Of a stretch of 64,000 bases of DNA, positions 8,641-20,160 are shown in pieces (the stretch's first letter is position 1; each line of letters opens with the position of its first letter). The notes beneath the pieces are model-generated. The model was not told where the DNA came from and did no database searches. It saw only the letters and a program-made list of their open reading frames with translations. The DNA is taken from assembly GCF_963576545.1 (NCBI RefSeq), contig NC_083638.1, forward strand, positions 7,268,522 to 7,332,521, read 5' to 3'. Made by a program: the position numbers and the translations under genes. This stretch comes from Limanda limanda. Its lineage: Eukaryota > Chordata > Actinopteri > Pleuronectiformes > Pleuronectidae.

Positions 8641-10311
8641 ATGGCGCAGCAAGGAAATCAACTGCACAGAGAAAGATTTTGCTGTTCGATCTGTCTGGAT
8701 CTACTGAAGGATCCGGTGACTACTTGCTGTCGACACAGCTACTGTAAGAGTTGTATTAACACCCATTGGGACAAAGAGGAAGAGAGAGGAAGCTACAGCT
8801 GCCCTCAGTGTAGACAGACCTTCACACCGAGTCCTGTCCTGGTGAAAAACACCATGTTAGCTGATTTAGTGGAGGAGCTGAAGAAGACTGGACTCCATGC
8901 TGCTCCTGCTGATCACTGCTATGCTGGACCTGAAGATGTGGCCTGTGATGTCTGTACTGGGAGAAAACTGAAAGCTCTCAAGTCCTGTTTGGTTTGTTTG
9001 GTCTCTTATTGTGAAAAACACCTCCAGCCTCATTTTCAGTTAGCTCCATTTAAGAAGCACAAGCTGGTGGAGCCCTGGAAGCTCCAGGAGAACATCTGCT
9101 CTCGTCACGACGAGGTGATGAAGATGTTCTGCCGCACTGATCAGCAGTGTATCTGTTATCTCTGCTCTGTGGAGGAACATAAAGATCACGACACAGTGTC
9201 AGCTGCAGCAGAAAGGACGGAGAGGCAGAGAGAGCTCGGGCTGAGGAGACAAACAATCCAGCAGAGAGTCCAGGACACACAGAAAAACGTGAAGCTGCTT
9301 CAACAGGAGGAGGAGGCCGTCAATGGTTCTGCTGATAAAGCAGTGGAGGACAGTGAGGAGATCTTCACTGAGCTGATCCGTGTGCTGGAGAAAAGAAGCT
9401 CTGATGTGAAGCAGCAGATCAGATCCCTGCAGGAAACTGAAGTGAGTCGAGTCAGAGAGCTTCAGGAGAGACTGGAGCAGGAGATCACTGAGCTCAAGAG
9501 GAAAGACCATGAACTGAAGCAGCTCTCAGACACAGAGGATCACAACCAGTTTCTACACAACTACCCCTCACTGTCACCACTCAGTGAATCTACACACTCA
9601 TCCAGCATGAGGATCCGTCCTCTGAGGGACTTTGAGGACGTGACAGCAGCTGTGGCACAGGTCAGAGGTCAACTACAGGACATTTTGAGTGAGACAGAGA
9701 CAGAGATTTTACAGATTGTGTCTCGAGTGGATGTTTTACTGCGACAACCAGAGCCAGAGCCAGAGACCAGAGCTGACTTCCTAAAATATTCACAGGAAAT
9801 CACACTGGATCCAAACACAGTACACAGACGTCTGTTATTAGCTGAGGGAAACAGAAAAGTAACATGTATGAGTGAAGATCAGTTTTATTCCGATCACCCA
9901 GACAGATTCACTGTTTGTTTTCAGGTCCTGAGTAGAGAGAGTCTGACTGGACGTTGTTACTGGGAGGTGGAGGTGGGGGTGGGATTAGGAGTTGGTGTAG
10001 TAGTCGCATACAAGAATATCAGAAGAGCAGGCAGTGAATGTAGATTTGGACTCAATGATAAATCTTGGTCATTATATTTTAATATAAACAGTTATGAGTT
10101 TCATTACAACGGCATCAACACTCTACTGGCAGGTCCTGTGCCCTCCAGAGTAGGAGTGTACCTGGATCACAGTGCAGGTGTTCTGTATTTCTACAGAGTC
10201 TCTGACACCATGACTCTCCTCCACAGAGTCCAGACCACATTCACTCAGCCTCTCTATGCTGGAGTTAGTGTTTATTATGGATCCACAGCTGAGTTCTTTA
10301 AACTCAAATAA
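8641..10311 (+). CDS. TRIM-family E3 ubiquitin ligase, copy B (RING, B-boxes, coiled coil, PRY/SPRY)
   Basis: This encodes 556 residues in one uninterrupted frame from an ATG in the same gaaATGG context as copy A. All eight RING ligands are kept (C15, C18, C30, H32, C35, C38, C54, C57), though G29 and G31 of copy A are C and R here. The two B-boxes and the coiled coil are nearly identical to copy A. The PRY starts with the usual LDP, and the SPRY has WEVEV and LDHSAGVLYFY. Small indels relative to A are one residue fewer near 146 (EPWKLQ versus EPSEKLQ), an extra PE pair in the linker before the PRY, and a shorter C-terminus. The predicted role is the same: cytoplasmic ubiquitin ligase of the fish antiviral TRIM expansion, with a probably different target because the SPRY loops differ. 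The leader was interrupted by a hAT element, so expression may differ from copy A. Confidence 0.9.
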   Translation: MAQQGNQLHRERFCCSICLDLLKDPVTTCCRHSYCKSCINTHWDKEEERGSYSCPQCRQTFTPSPVLVKNTMLADLVEELKKTGLHAAPADHCYAGPEDVACDVCTGRKLKALKSCLVCLVSYCEKHLQPHFQLAPFKKHKLVEPWKLQENICSRHDEVMKMFCRTDQQCICYLCSVEEHKDHDTVSAAAERTERQRELGLRRQTIQQRVQDTQKNVKLLQQEEEAVNGSADKAVEDSEEIFTELIRVLEKRSSDVKQQIRSLQETEVSRVRELQERLEQEITELKRKDHELKQLSDTEDHNQFLHNYPSLSPLSESTHSSSMRIRPLRDFEDVTAAVAQVRGQLQDILSETETEILQIVSRVDVLLRQPEPEPETRADFLKYSQEITLDPNTVHRRLLLAEGNRKVTCMSEDQFYSDHPDRFTVCFQVLSRESLTGRCYWEVEVGVGLGVGVVVAYKNIRRAGSECRFGLNDKSWSLYFNINSYEFHYNGINTLLAGPVPSRVGVYLDHSAGVLYFYRVSDTMTLLHRVQTTFTQPLYAGVSVYYGSTAEFFKLK

Positions 10312-10653
10312 ACTTGAGTCATAAAAAGCAGGAAATGTTGACACTTTTTTTGCAAAAGTTAGCCTATAACAGGGAACTCAAAGGTAGTTGGACCCCGGAT
10401 GCAGTTGGGAACATTGTCTGCCAGAAAAGTAAACCTATGACTTTGTGTTGTTGTTGAATGTCTTTGTAATGACCAAGCATGTTGATTACGTGTTACACTG
10501 AAGCCATGTTCGTGTTAATACCAAGTTAATTTGTATACAGTAGGCTAACTTTTTACAGCAGTGAGAGTAGGATGTATGTACGTATGTCCACATATGCATT
10601 TATTTTATTCAACATTAATGTTTTTTGTTGTTCAATAAAATAATCCATTAAAG
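10312..10653 (+). other. TRIM copy B 3' untranslated region and polyadenylation signal
   Basis: A shorter 3' region than copy A. After the stop it jumps at 'aagcag|gaaatgttgacac' to the sequence that lies 350 bp further on in A. AATAAA at 10634-10639 matches the copy A signal and gives a 3' UTR of about 340 bp, against about 680 bp in A. Confidence 0.5.
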
Positions 10654-10945
10654 TTTTGTCCTTTGATTCTCACTTAAAACACATTTCTAGGACCGCCCTC
10701 TTCCACTGGTTTAACATCTCAAACATCTCAAAAAATGCAGAAGAACGAGTCCAGGCCTTTGTTCCATCCAGACTTGATTTCCTTATTATCAGGCTCCAGC
10801 AGTAAGTCGTTAATGACTCTGCAGCTTGTCCTAAATGCTGCAGCACGTGTCCTGAAGAGAACCAGGGCCAGAGACCACATGTCTCCTGTATTAGCTTCAC
10901 TACACTGGCTTCCCGTTACATTTAGAATTTAAAACCCTCCTCCTC
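10654..10945 (+). mobile_element. L2/CR1-type LINE reverse transcriptase fragment, unit B
   Basis: Counterpart of the fragment at 5025-5330. It reads KSLMTLQLVLNAAARVLKR, RDHMSPVLASLHWLPVTFRI and then, after the same small frameshift, FKTLLL. Copy B keeps HWLP, the usual family form, where A has HWVP. The shared frameshift shows the fragment was already dead when the region duplicated. Confidence 0.75.
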
Positions 10946-10974
10946 ACCGCGGCGGGGCGGCGGTTAAAAACGTG

Positions 10975-11052
10975 AAAAAAAAAGAGGGGGGTACGTAGCT
11001 GGAGATTGAATGTCTGAAAGGGTACGGGCTGTAAAAAGTTTGGGAACCATTG
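10975..11052 (-). mobile_element. Charlie-like hAT end fragment, unit B
   Basis: Counterpart of 5366-5438. Minus-strand reading begins CAATGGTTCCCAAACTTTTT, closer than A to the usual CAGTGGTTCCCAAAC terminus, and continues with the GTACCC motifs. Only one end is present. Confidence 0.5.
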
Positions 11053-11309
11053 CGCTAGAGGAAAGAAAAACTCCAAAAAGCATTTCATTCCTTATTCACT
11101 TTCAAAAAGCTTCCATTTCAAAAGCATCATCATATTTATTCATGACAGCACAAGCACCATTAGTTCTAGTGTTCTGTTGTCATTTCCACCACCAGTGGAA
11201 TCCTCCCCCGACTCCAGACTTACATGCAAAGTGTTCAGAAACTTCAGAGTGAACCACCTGACTGTGTCGTTTATTTTATAAAGACTTTAAAGAGGAATCG
11301 AACCTCGTT

Positions 11310-11556
11310 GTCCCTCACAGCAGGGGGTCGTGTATCTCAGGGTCCATTTGGTTCATGGAAATGTTTTTCCTCAAAGGTTTTCTTCTTGCTCTTCATTCCA
11401 ACTCTCTGCAGACAATTCAATTCAAGCTTTAACCAAAGAGGGTTTGGATCAGTCTGGATAAACGTGAGCAAAAATTCAAGTTTCATTGACAAGTTGACAA
11501 ATTCCAGGTAGGTGTAAACCTACTTGGCCTTAAATACCTTCTGATTCTGATTCTGT
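11310..11556 (+). repeat. LINE-like 3' tail, unit B
   Basis: Counterpart of 5680-5940. It ends 'ttaaataccttctgattctgattctg', a cleaner TTCTGA repeat tail than in A. The body has no recognisable protein. Confidence 0.3.
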
Positions 11557-11557
11557 A

Positions 11558-11660
11558 GGGAGGCAGAGGATCAGGGGGGAGAGCGGTCGCCCTCAAACCG
11601 AAAGGTTGGTGGTTAGATCCCAGTCTCCCCATACATGCAATGTATCAATGTGTTTGTGAA
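11558..11660 (+). mobile_element. tRNA-derived SINE-like fragment, unit B
   Basis: The 'gagcggtcgccctcaaaccg' stretch followed by 'aaaggttggtggttagatcc' preserves the arm and B-box-like arrangement of a tRNA-derived SINE head better than the unit A copy. It is an old, degraded insertion shared by both units. Confidence 0.5.
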
Positions 11661-12583
11661 TGAGTGAATGGCATTACTATTGCTAGGGGAAACCAAATTT
11701 CCAATTTGTCATTATAGACATTATATTCTCAAAAGATCTGCAATACAAAATAATCTATTTTGTTTTTACACTCAGGCTTTAATAGAAATAACAAAATACA
11801 TTTAGAATAATATATTACTGACATTTAGGACTATGTTTGTCAAGCTCGTAAATGTTTTGGGAATATTATCTTCTGAGAATAGGTTGATATCAAAAAGATG
11901 GGGATTCTCTTCCAAGGTTGAATATAACAGAATGATCCTTTCTGTGCCGACATTTTTTTTCCAGCACCTACAGTTGCTACAAAATGGATGGCATCACGCT
12001 CTGGAAGTAATTAAAGCCATTAGTTTTAATGGCAAACAGTCCGAAGCTCATCCATTTGGAGCCTCCGGGCCTTTGTATGTGACCTCCCTGCTGTCGTCAG
12101 AGCTTGTTTCCCTTTCCTGAGCAGTAGTGGTCACGATGTGAAAAACAAGGGTAGTGGCAGGAAAAAGGAAAAAGATGCATTATTCAGACAAATTGGAAGA
12201 TGCTACTTTTGGTGTAAATCAACATCCCTCTGTAGGAAATTGATGGAGACAGGAGGACGGAGGGCGTGATGTCCACTCCTCCCACCGGGCCGGAGCATCT
12301 GTCTCTGAGCAGCCCGCTGCCAGTTCACATGAAGCAGGCGTGAGTGCTTATCTGTTTGCCTCTGATGCGCTGCCAGGACTCTGTGCCGAGGGGACAGCGA
12401 GGCGGCCGTGCATCGCCGCGCTCACTCCTCCTTCACCGGGGCCGTCGGCCGACCACTGATACCAGCAACAATTTCCTGTCTGGGTGCTGCTGTCTCTAAC
12501 GCACACACACACATGCTCAGAGTTGCCGTATACTATGTATAAAGCATGGGCTTGCACATGCACACACACACATATTTTTATCT
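11661..12583 (+). other. Shared 3' flank of duplication, unit B
   Basis: Counterpart of 6036-6985. It is highly similar to unit A, with short indels; for example the CA tract near 12500 is shorter here. It ends at the junction with unique sequence after 'acacacatatttttatct'. No coding exon is supported. Confidence 0.5.
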
Positions 12584-14149
12584 CCCGGTGCCTCGCCGGC
12601 CTTCCAACGTTCTCTCTCAGAAGAGACGGAGTATTTTCCAGGCTCAGCCGCGTTTGATTAAACCTCAAACACGTCTCCCCCGTTTTCCAACGCACACCTG
12701 ACTCCCTCTGTTCTATCAGTGAAATCTCCCCCCCGTTATTCCCAGCCTCCCTCTCTCTCTTTTTACTCTCCTCCTCTCCTCTTCCATTCCGGCGTTATCA
12801 CCATCTTCCTCCTGCTCGATTTACACCCCGGGGTCAGTGGGAAATGGCTGTGATTCGGGCGGTGTCCAGTGCGGGGGGGGGGGATGTGTGTGGCCATTGT
12901 GGCTGCTCACAAGCTGCACAGTAGAGGACACATCTAAACCCACCGGTGGCGGTTTGAGCTGATGCTTTACATACATAGTGTCCCTCTGTTCGATGTCTCT
13001 GTTGCTTTTACAGTGCAAGAAGTCATGGGCAGCAGGAGTCACGTGGGGGGGGGGGCGAGTTCAGTGGGTATAGTGCCCGGGGGGTCAGACATGTCGGGGG
13101 GGCCGTCCTGGTACCAAAATCATTACAGTTCAATGGGAGTTCAGCTGCACATTCCCCCAGTTCACAGGAAAAACCAGTGAACAGACTGGAAACATCAATG
13201 CAACACTGTCGTTTTCACACAAAGTGGAATAACAACAAGCACAACAGCCCACATTTAGTATCACTACCCTGTGATCATGGGAGAACTAAACCGAAAAACA
13301 AGAAATAAATGCACTATCTTCCTCTTTTCATGTACAATTTATTAGGTCATTGTGTAATAAACAGTAAATAAATCTGATACAAGCGTGTCGGATGAATATT
13401 GCATAAAACTTAAGTGATTGCATTTGTCACCATTGATTATTTCATTCATTTATCTCCATGATGACTCACCAGTCTTTAAAAAAATGAAAACGACATTAGC
13501 AGAGACAAGGACAGCGCCACAGTCACTGTCACCTCAACCAGAGTAATTTGGGGGATTTTACAACAACAGCGGTTTAAAATGGGGGGTTTAAAAAGTAGCG
13601 TAGTTAATTTAATGTGTTTTGTGTTGGCAGGTATCTGTGTGACTCAGACACTCAGGGTCAGAGAGGACGCACCGTTCAGCAGGTTTAAGTGAAAACAGCC
13701 ATTTAGAGAAATTAATATGTGGATTCGTCCAACAGGTGGAAAGTAAAAGAGCTTTTTAGATAATTTAAAATCGCCGGGTTTACCTGCTGATCATAAACCG
13801 AATTCATATCATCATAATCAAATCGCTCTTTATGTCTTTATCCTTTGCACAGCACCGTCAATACTGTTTCCAAGTCAACAGAGCGTGAAAAAAGAAAGTT
13901 ATAAAACCCACAAGGTTTTAAGCCAAGTGGAACACAAATACAGCAAATTAAATGTAAGCTACATGTCTATCATTTAAAAACATAATGTAATAAAGGCAAA
14001 CGTGCAAACCCACCATCACAGCAGAGGAAGTAGTTTTAGATGCAACACTAGAACTGCAATGGCAGCTCGAGTGAGTCATCTCCTTATTAAAACCACATTT
14101 AAATTCTCTAATTGTCAACACTCATAGAGATCAGTCCCCTACACCTGAT
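12584..14149. other. Intergenic sequence right of the duplication
   Basis: No gene is supported. It begins with a GC- and pyrimidine-rich stretch (12584-12830, with CT-rich runs at about 12748-12786) and has G runs at about 12870-12880 and 13045-13055. From about 13200 it becomes AT-rich. Short open frames here show no recognisable protein. Confidence 0.4.
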
Positions 14150-14430
14150 TTGTGTCATCGAAACCCTTTTCTGAGAATGAAATATCCTTCTACCAAGTTT
14201 CCTGGTAATGCTTCCAGAGTTGTTGCATAATCCAGAGTGGCCCTCAGTATTGAACATACCTCAATCCCTTTTCGAAACAACATTTAAACACTCGAGATCT
14301 GGATTTGGATTTAGATCCTCATCAAAATTGAACATAATTAAGATATCAGTCCCTAAATATGGCAGATTTTTACATTTTTGTAATCTTGCGGAATTGGTGT
14401 TAATGTCCCTCAAAATCCAGATCTCGTCAT
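14150..14430. repeat. Degraded dispersed repeat
   Basis: It holds phrases such as 'ccttctaccaagttt' (also at 63838-63852), 'gagatctggatttggattt' and 'atcagtccctaaatat', which match a repeat family seen on either strand several times after 44 kb. The copy is diverged and its ends are unclear. Confidence 0.35.
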
Positions 14431-17400
14431 TTTAAAGAAAGTATATAAAAAAAAAATAAAAAAAATCCCCTTCCACTCTGTCCTGATTTGCACAGGAATG
14501 TATTGGTACAGTGAAAGTACAATTGTTTCCCTTCTCCCTTGTTTTAAACTCTGGCTGAAGAAGGTAGTTGGCAGCAAATCCAGTCCCCACTTTGTCTTCT
14601 TGTCCCTGTTGTGGATCCGACACCGCTGCCGTGCACATCCTCCTCCTCTTGTCGCGGTTCATTGACTCCACGGCGTCCCGGCAGACACAGTTTTGTGAAG
14701 AAGAAGCACTGGGTGTGAAGGGATGCTCAGCGCCGGTGGAGTAGAACTAACAATTCTGGTGGAAGTGGCTCTGAAGACGCTCGAGTGCAGTGACACAGGA
14801 CACGGAGCTGACAAGGGGACAAACAGATGGCCTGTTTACGTTTGAACAGGAGAGGAGCAGGTGAGGTGCATGTTAGGCTGGGTGGTGGATACAGGAAGGA
14901 CAATGGCACACGATTAAAAAATGCATGTTCTTTACAGGTCAACATGCAAGGTGAAGGAATCCTGTGATTATACCTTCCCTTTGTATAATGGCATTATAAA
15001 GTGTAAGATATTTAGCTCATGTTCATACAGATAAACATTTGTGTAACAAGCTGCAGAAAGTGACTTTAAACCATCAGTAAAAATAAATTCAGGTGCAAGT
15101 AGAAGCGAGACAACCTAAGGTTTCGTGAATGAAGTTTTGAAGTCAAAGGGAGGGACAACAGGGCCTGAACATGGTTGTTAGTAACTTTTTAATATCAGCG
15201 TGTGTCTGAGTTAACAATATTATCAGTTATAGATACATCAGCTATGTAAGTGTTTGGCCAACTGATATTCCTAAAATATCAGTCAAAAATAAATAAATAC
15301 ATATTTTTAACTTGGTAGGTATGTTCCCCTAAACAAAATGTTGGGCAGACATGTCACATATAATGGTGTATAGTTTCAATGCATTAATATATACTGTCCG
15401 TCTGAGTTAAGATTAATAGACATATAAATCAGTAGATAATAGTTATTAATAATTGTTGCCAACCAACGTGGTTGCTAAGAAACTAAATAACTTGGCAGGT
15501 TTGATTTCCAGCTAATTTAATGATATTTGATTAGACCAATAGAAGCCTTTGTTATTTATATTACAAAGATCTGTCTCAACCTATCGGACGTGAGAAGAAG
15601 ATCATGTTTATAAATGTGGATGAATGAGATGCATCTGTTATTTCAATCTGAGGCAGTGAGAGCTCCCACTGCCTCAGTCAGGATAACAACTCAGATAGAA
15701 ACGTGCGGATACACACAACTGTCAGCCTGTTGCACTACAGATCCCCTGCACGACAACAGTTGCAAATAAATCTGTAAGAACACACACAGGTGGAAATCGT
15801 GGATGTGCACGGATCAGTCAAACCTGCAGAGACACAGAACCTTCACAAATCATAGAAGCTGTTCCTGGCTGCGAGACGTGTGTGTGTGTGTGTTTGTGTG
15901 TGTGTTCCTGAGTCACACCAAAGTGCTGTGGAGTCTGGTGCATCTGGCACTCGGTCTACATGCGTGTACATCATTAGCTGCTAACTCTGCAGCGAGCGAG
16001 CCAATCAGCCTGTGGCTCTGCAGCAGAACTCAGGCGGCCGACCTGAGCCGATTCCACAGATCTCCCCGGGGAAACTCCATTCTCACTCCTGTGCTTTGAG
16101 TCGAGGCTTTGGTTCTCAAAGTCTCGGCCCTGATTGAATCTTGTAGTTGCAGCGAGGAGTAAAAAGAGACGGCTGCTTGCCTGTAAAATTGAAACACTCA
16201 GTTACCTTGTCACTTTTGACTGATAGGCGTTTACCACTCCTACTCATAACTGACTTCTGCTTTATGTCTAACAAAGCATTAATCTGTAATCACCATTCAT
16301 AAAAGCTTCATTACAGTGTGTCTGTGTGCCGTGTTTAAAAAAACAATACTCGGCTCAATGCTTGTGTTGTTGCTGCAGTGCGGTGCAGGCTAATTCATTA
16401 TATAAACTCTTTTATAAAGATATATCACACAATTCCCAGCTTTAAAGAATTCTAACACAAAGATATATCTACATAATACTTACACTTTAATTAGCTGATT
16501 TGATTAGGCACTCGTCAATAACTCACTTTTTATTTATATATCAATATCTATATAAATTTGTTGAAGCTCTACTAACTCAGCAGGATCCTGAACTGAAGAA
16601 TCACTTTTTCCCTCGAAGTGAGATGTAGATGTGAACAACCGAATGTGTTCAAAACTAAACTTATTAACTTGTATCCCTACCAGCAGTCCCACTAACACAT
16701 GGACTGGGATCAGTGGTTCAAACTTATAAACCATCATGTGCTGCAGATTCATGCGGAATTATGCCCCAAGGCCTCAGCTCATGAGAGCACTCTAAAAATT
16801 ATGAGTATTTTTTATTTCGCTCCTCATGTGTCAACAACATTAAACGAGGAGGAAGCGCTGAAGTCCCAGACGGGTGATATTGTCAAGGTAGCTTTAAGCT
16901 CTGATTGCAGGCAAGCTGTTATTTCCAGACGGCATCTGAAGCGTTACGTGCAGTTATATAAACATCTCTGGTGCGAACTTGATGAGGTCTCTCTGGCATC
17001 CGTCCACTGAACTCTACTGCCTGTCAGCGCAATTCATATTCAGATTAGCAGCTGAAAAACACAGCAGTTAAAAAATAAGTAAATTCAAACACTAAATTCA
17101 GTGCCTGAGAAATAAACAGTATGCGTCCGTATTATTTTTTTCACAGGTCTCTCAGTGAATGTGTCGTCCAGGCACATTGAACTTAAAGTATAGAGCAGCT
17201 GACATGCGGTTACCAGCCTCTTGTGACACTTGGTATTTTCAAATGTCACAAGACGCTGTGTGCAATGCACAGCTTGATTTGGAAAAACAGCACAAAAATA
17301 CGCTTTAACAAAATGCAGGACTCGGTCGCTCGGCTGAAACAGGCCGCGGTGGAGATTGGTGACATTGTGTGTTTGCAGCTGTCAGAGGCGACAACAACAC

Positions 17401-19094
17401 CTCTAAGTGTGTTGCCCTCCTCACTTTCCCGTGGGCCCTGGACATCTTTGATACAACTCTGCAGCAGACAGAAATGTCAGAGCACAAAATTCAGTGTTCA
17501 GAGTTTTGTGATGCACGCAAACAAAAAGACTGGAATCAATTTTACGATTAATTCCAATATTTAAAAACACTGCCACTATCCTTTCTGTACTATCGTGCTC
17601 AGCATCACTTCTGGGAAACTCTATAACCTGTAAATCCTTATAATTACTTAACTAGCTGCAGGTTGTCTGTGCCCGTATCTCACTGCTCACATTTAAAATG
17701 ACTCAGGAGGTGAATCATGTTGTCTTCATACTGAGGAAGAGAGGATGTGATGCGGACGACTGAATCAGTTTATCAGTTGGAGAGAATTGCTGATTCCCTT
17801 TCTGGGTAACAGCGACTAACGGCAAATCTGCTTACCTGCAGGTTTAAAGTTCACTAATTGACGTGTTGCATTGCATTTATTTCGTCCATTCACTGTTTTA
17901 TGGGTCGGGTTTGGTCCCAGACGAGTAGTTTCAGTTTTTCTGCAAAGCTAAACTGACCAGATGCACCTTCAACACACAGACACTCATCTCACTCTCAACA
18001 AGAAAGCAAATAAGCATTTTTTTTCATTTCGCTTTGAACAAACAAAGCAAACACTCAACCTGCTTCTTCTTTTCCATACACTCACAAAGCATCCATGGCA
18101 TCCTGATGTTTCCTCAGCTTCCACTTCAGAGCAGCAACATCATGGTTTGAGTCCAATATGGAGGACAGTGTGATTATGATTGTAGGAAATGTAGAATTTT
18201 CACATTATCACATTTGCATGATAGCATATGTGACGTGTGTGGTGAAGCTGTGTTTTCTGGAGTTGGCTTTTAAAAAAAGCAGCAGGAGATGTTCTGGGTC
18301 AGATGCCTTCACAGCAACATTCAAGCGATGGGGTGGAGCCTGGTTAGAGTGATGAGGAGGCCAGCACGATGAATGTCTTTACACAGTTATAAGATATATA
18401 TAGTGTTTAATTTCTTTACGGCACATTGACACTGGCATCAGTCCTTTTTGCCCAAATCTCTAGAATCTTGGTCTTGATATTTTTATGCTTTCAGTTTGTG
18501 TCCATCCATCACGTGTTAGAAATGTCATCAAATCAAAACCAAATCTAGATTAGGCCCAAGTGTATAATGACATCAAATCAAAATATTCAATTATTAATGG
18601 TTATTTGCAAAAGTAACACCTATGTCAGCAGCTCTGGAGCCTTCATGCAGCAGAAATGCCAGAGATTATTATTATTTGTTATATGTCTTTTTTGGGTTTC
18701 AGCATTTTACCAGAATTTAAAGCATCCTGGACTAAAACCACCTTACACTAAACAAAATGGATGCTGGGAATTTCAGGATCTTACAAATATGAATTGCTGG
18801 CTCATCTCACAGGGTATCAAGGTCTCCCTGGCACATTGTGTGTTTCCCCTTGAATCCCATTATCATGCTAATGAAGCCGGATACAATGGTCGGGGAATAA
18901 AAGTGGAATTTGCCTAAAAGCCGTGACTTGTGTCAGGGGGCTGGAGTTAGCATTCTGCGGCTGCTGTTTCTGTTTCTCAAGGATAACTTCCCAAACTGTT
19001 CTCAGCCCGAGCTCCGGCTTTAATGAGATCAATTGCTTACCTCAGCAGTCGCCATGACGATGCAATAAAAAACAAAAAGGTTATACGAGGGGCG
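14431..19094. other. Long non-coding stretch
   Basis: I see no supported gene. There is a short A-rich tract near 14445-14466 and a GT tract around 15880-15904. A 103-codon open frame at 16699-17010 (plus) has no family I recognise and no splice or repeat support. The remainder is ordinary AT-rich fish intergenic or intronic sequence. Confidence 0.35.
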
Positions 19095-20160
19095 TTATGT
19101 GTCTTCAGTTAAACTGCTGAACCGAGACTGGTTTTCATCTCCTCCTCTCTTTAAAACACCTTTTTCTTTTTCTATGCTAATCCCCCAGAAATAAATCACA
19201 CCCACCCTCTTCTCTTTCAGCTGCAGCAGCTTCTGGGACAAGTCGTTTTTGATTTGTGGCGTCCGCAAAAAAAACAAATATGTACGGTTTGTCGGATAAT
19301 CTGAAAGACGAGAGCTGCTGGAGGAAACGTGCATGCTTCAAAGTGGGATCTGGGTGCTTCAGTGCACGTGAGCAGGTCGGATCTTTCCATTGTCTCTGTG
19401 GGATGTTTCGAGGTGGAGGATCCGGAGGAGGATTCTGCAAAGGGCCGATGTTTAGTGCACTGGTAAATAAAACTAAAACAGGTGATGGTATTTGTGTATT
19501 TGTGTGGGAGAAGAGGGAGAATCTCACCAAACAAGAGGAGAAGAGGTTTTTTCTTCTGCCCACAGTTGAACAAGAACAGTCCAGGTCCGCCTCCTCTCTG
19601 CTGCACCCACATGAAAACCTCTCACATACTAAATCTGACATTTACAGTCCTGCATGTCGAAGCCGCAGAGCAATTTCAAACTGTTGTGCCCCAGTGAAAC
19701 ACAAGGGGCGAAAAGAATGGAAAAAGGATTATTTGCTTGCACGAAGAATTGATCCTCCAACTAGGGGAGCGTCCGAGCGGCAGGAGGAAACAAATGTCCC
19801 ACTTTTTTCAATGGGATTTTTCAACCCAGATGCTCACTTGTTCTCTATTAAAAGAGCAAGAGATTTATGAGGGGAATATCGTGTTTGTGCGCTGCACTAC
19901 ATGCTGCTGGTCACTTTATACGTCCCACATGAGAGGGGAGGAGGAGGCTGAGCACTTTGTCCTCTACGCCTTCCGGGGCTTTGGAGAAAGGAGCCCACAC
20001 ATGCACATGTGCCCGGCAGCGTTTCGCTCCGTCTCCCTCGAGACGCTTGGACATGTTTCCACAGTGTTTACATTCAACATAATCTTTGTTTCCGGCTCTA
20101 GGAGTTCAGAGAGGTCAGAATTAAAAGACTGTGAAATGAAAAACAGTCCAGGACTGTAGG
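19095..20160. other. Stop-poor region with overlapping open frames
   Basis: Several frames stay open together: 19256-19870 plus (204 codons), 19737-20159 plus (140 codons), 19177-19641 minus (154 codons) and 19217-19612 minus (131 codons). None matches a family I know, and several frames open on both strands point to base composition rather than a gene. The frames are rich in Cys, Arg, Ser and Gly with no ordered motif. It is listed so the long frames are not mistaken for a gene without other support. Confidence 0.3.

Noticed and set aside
11558..11660. Possible tRNA gene
   Set aside because: It has arm-like and B-box-like motifs but no complete cloverleaf, and the degraded duplicate in unit A fits an old SINE.
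19256..19870. 204-codon open frame, the longest outside the TRIM genes
   Set aside because: Several frames on both strands are open over the same stretch, no domain or start context is convincing, and no repeat or splice signal supports a gene.
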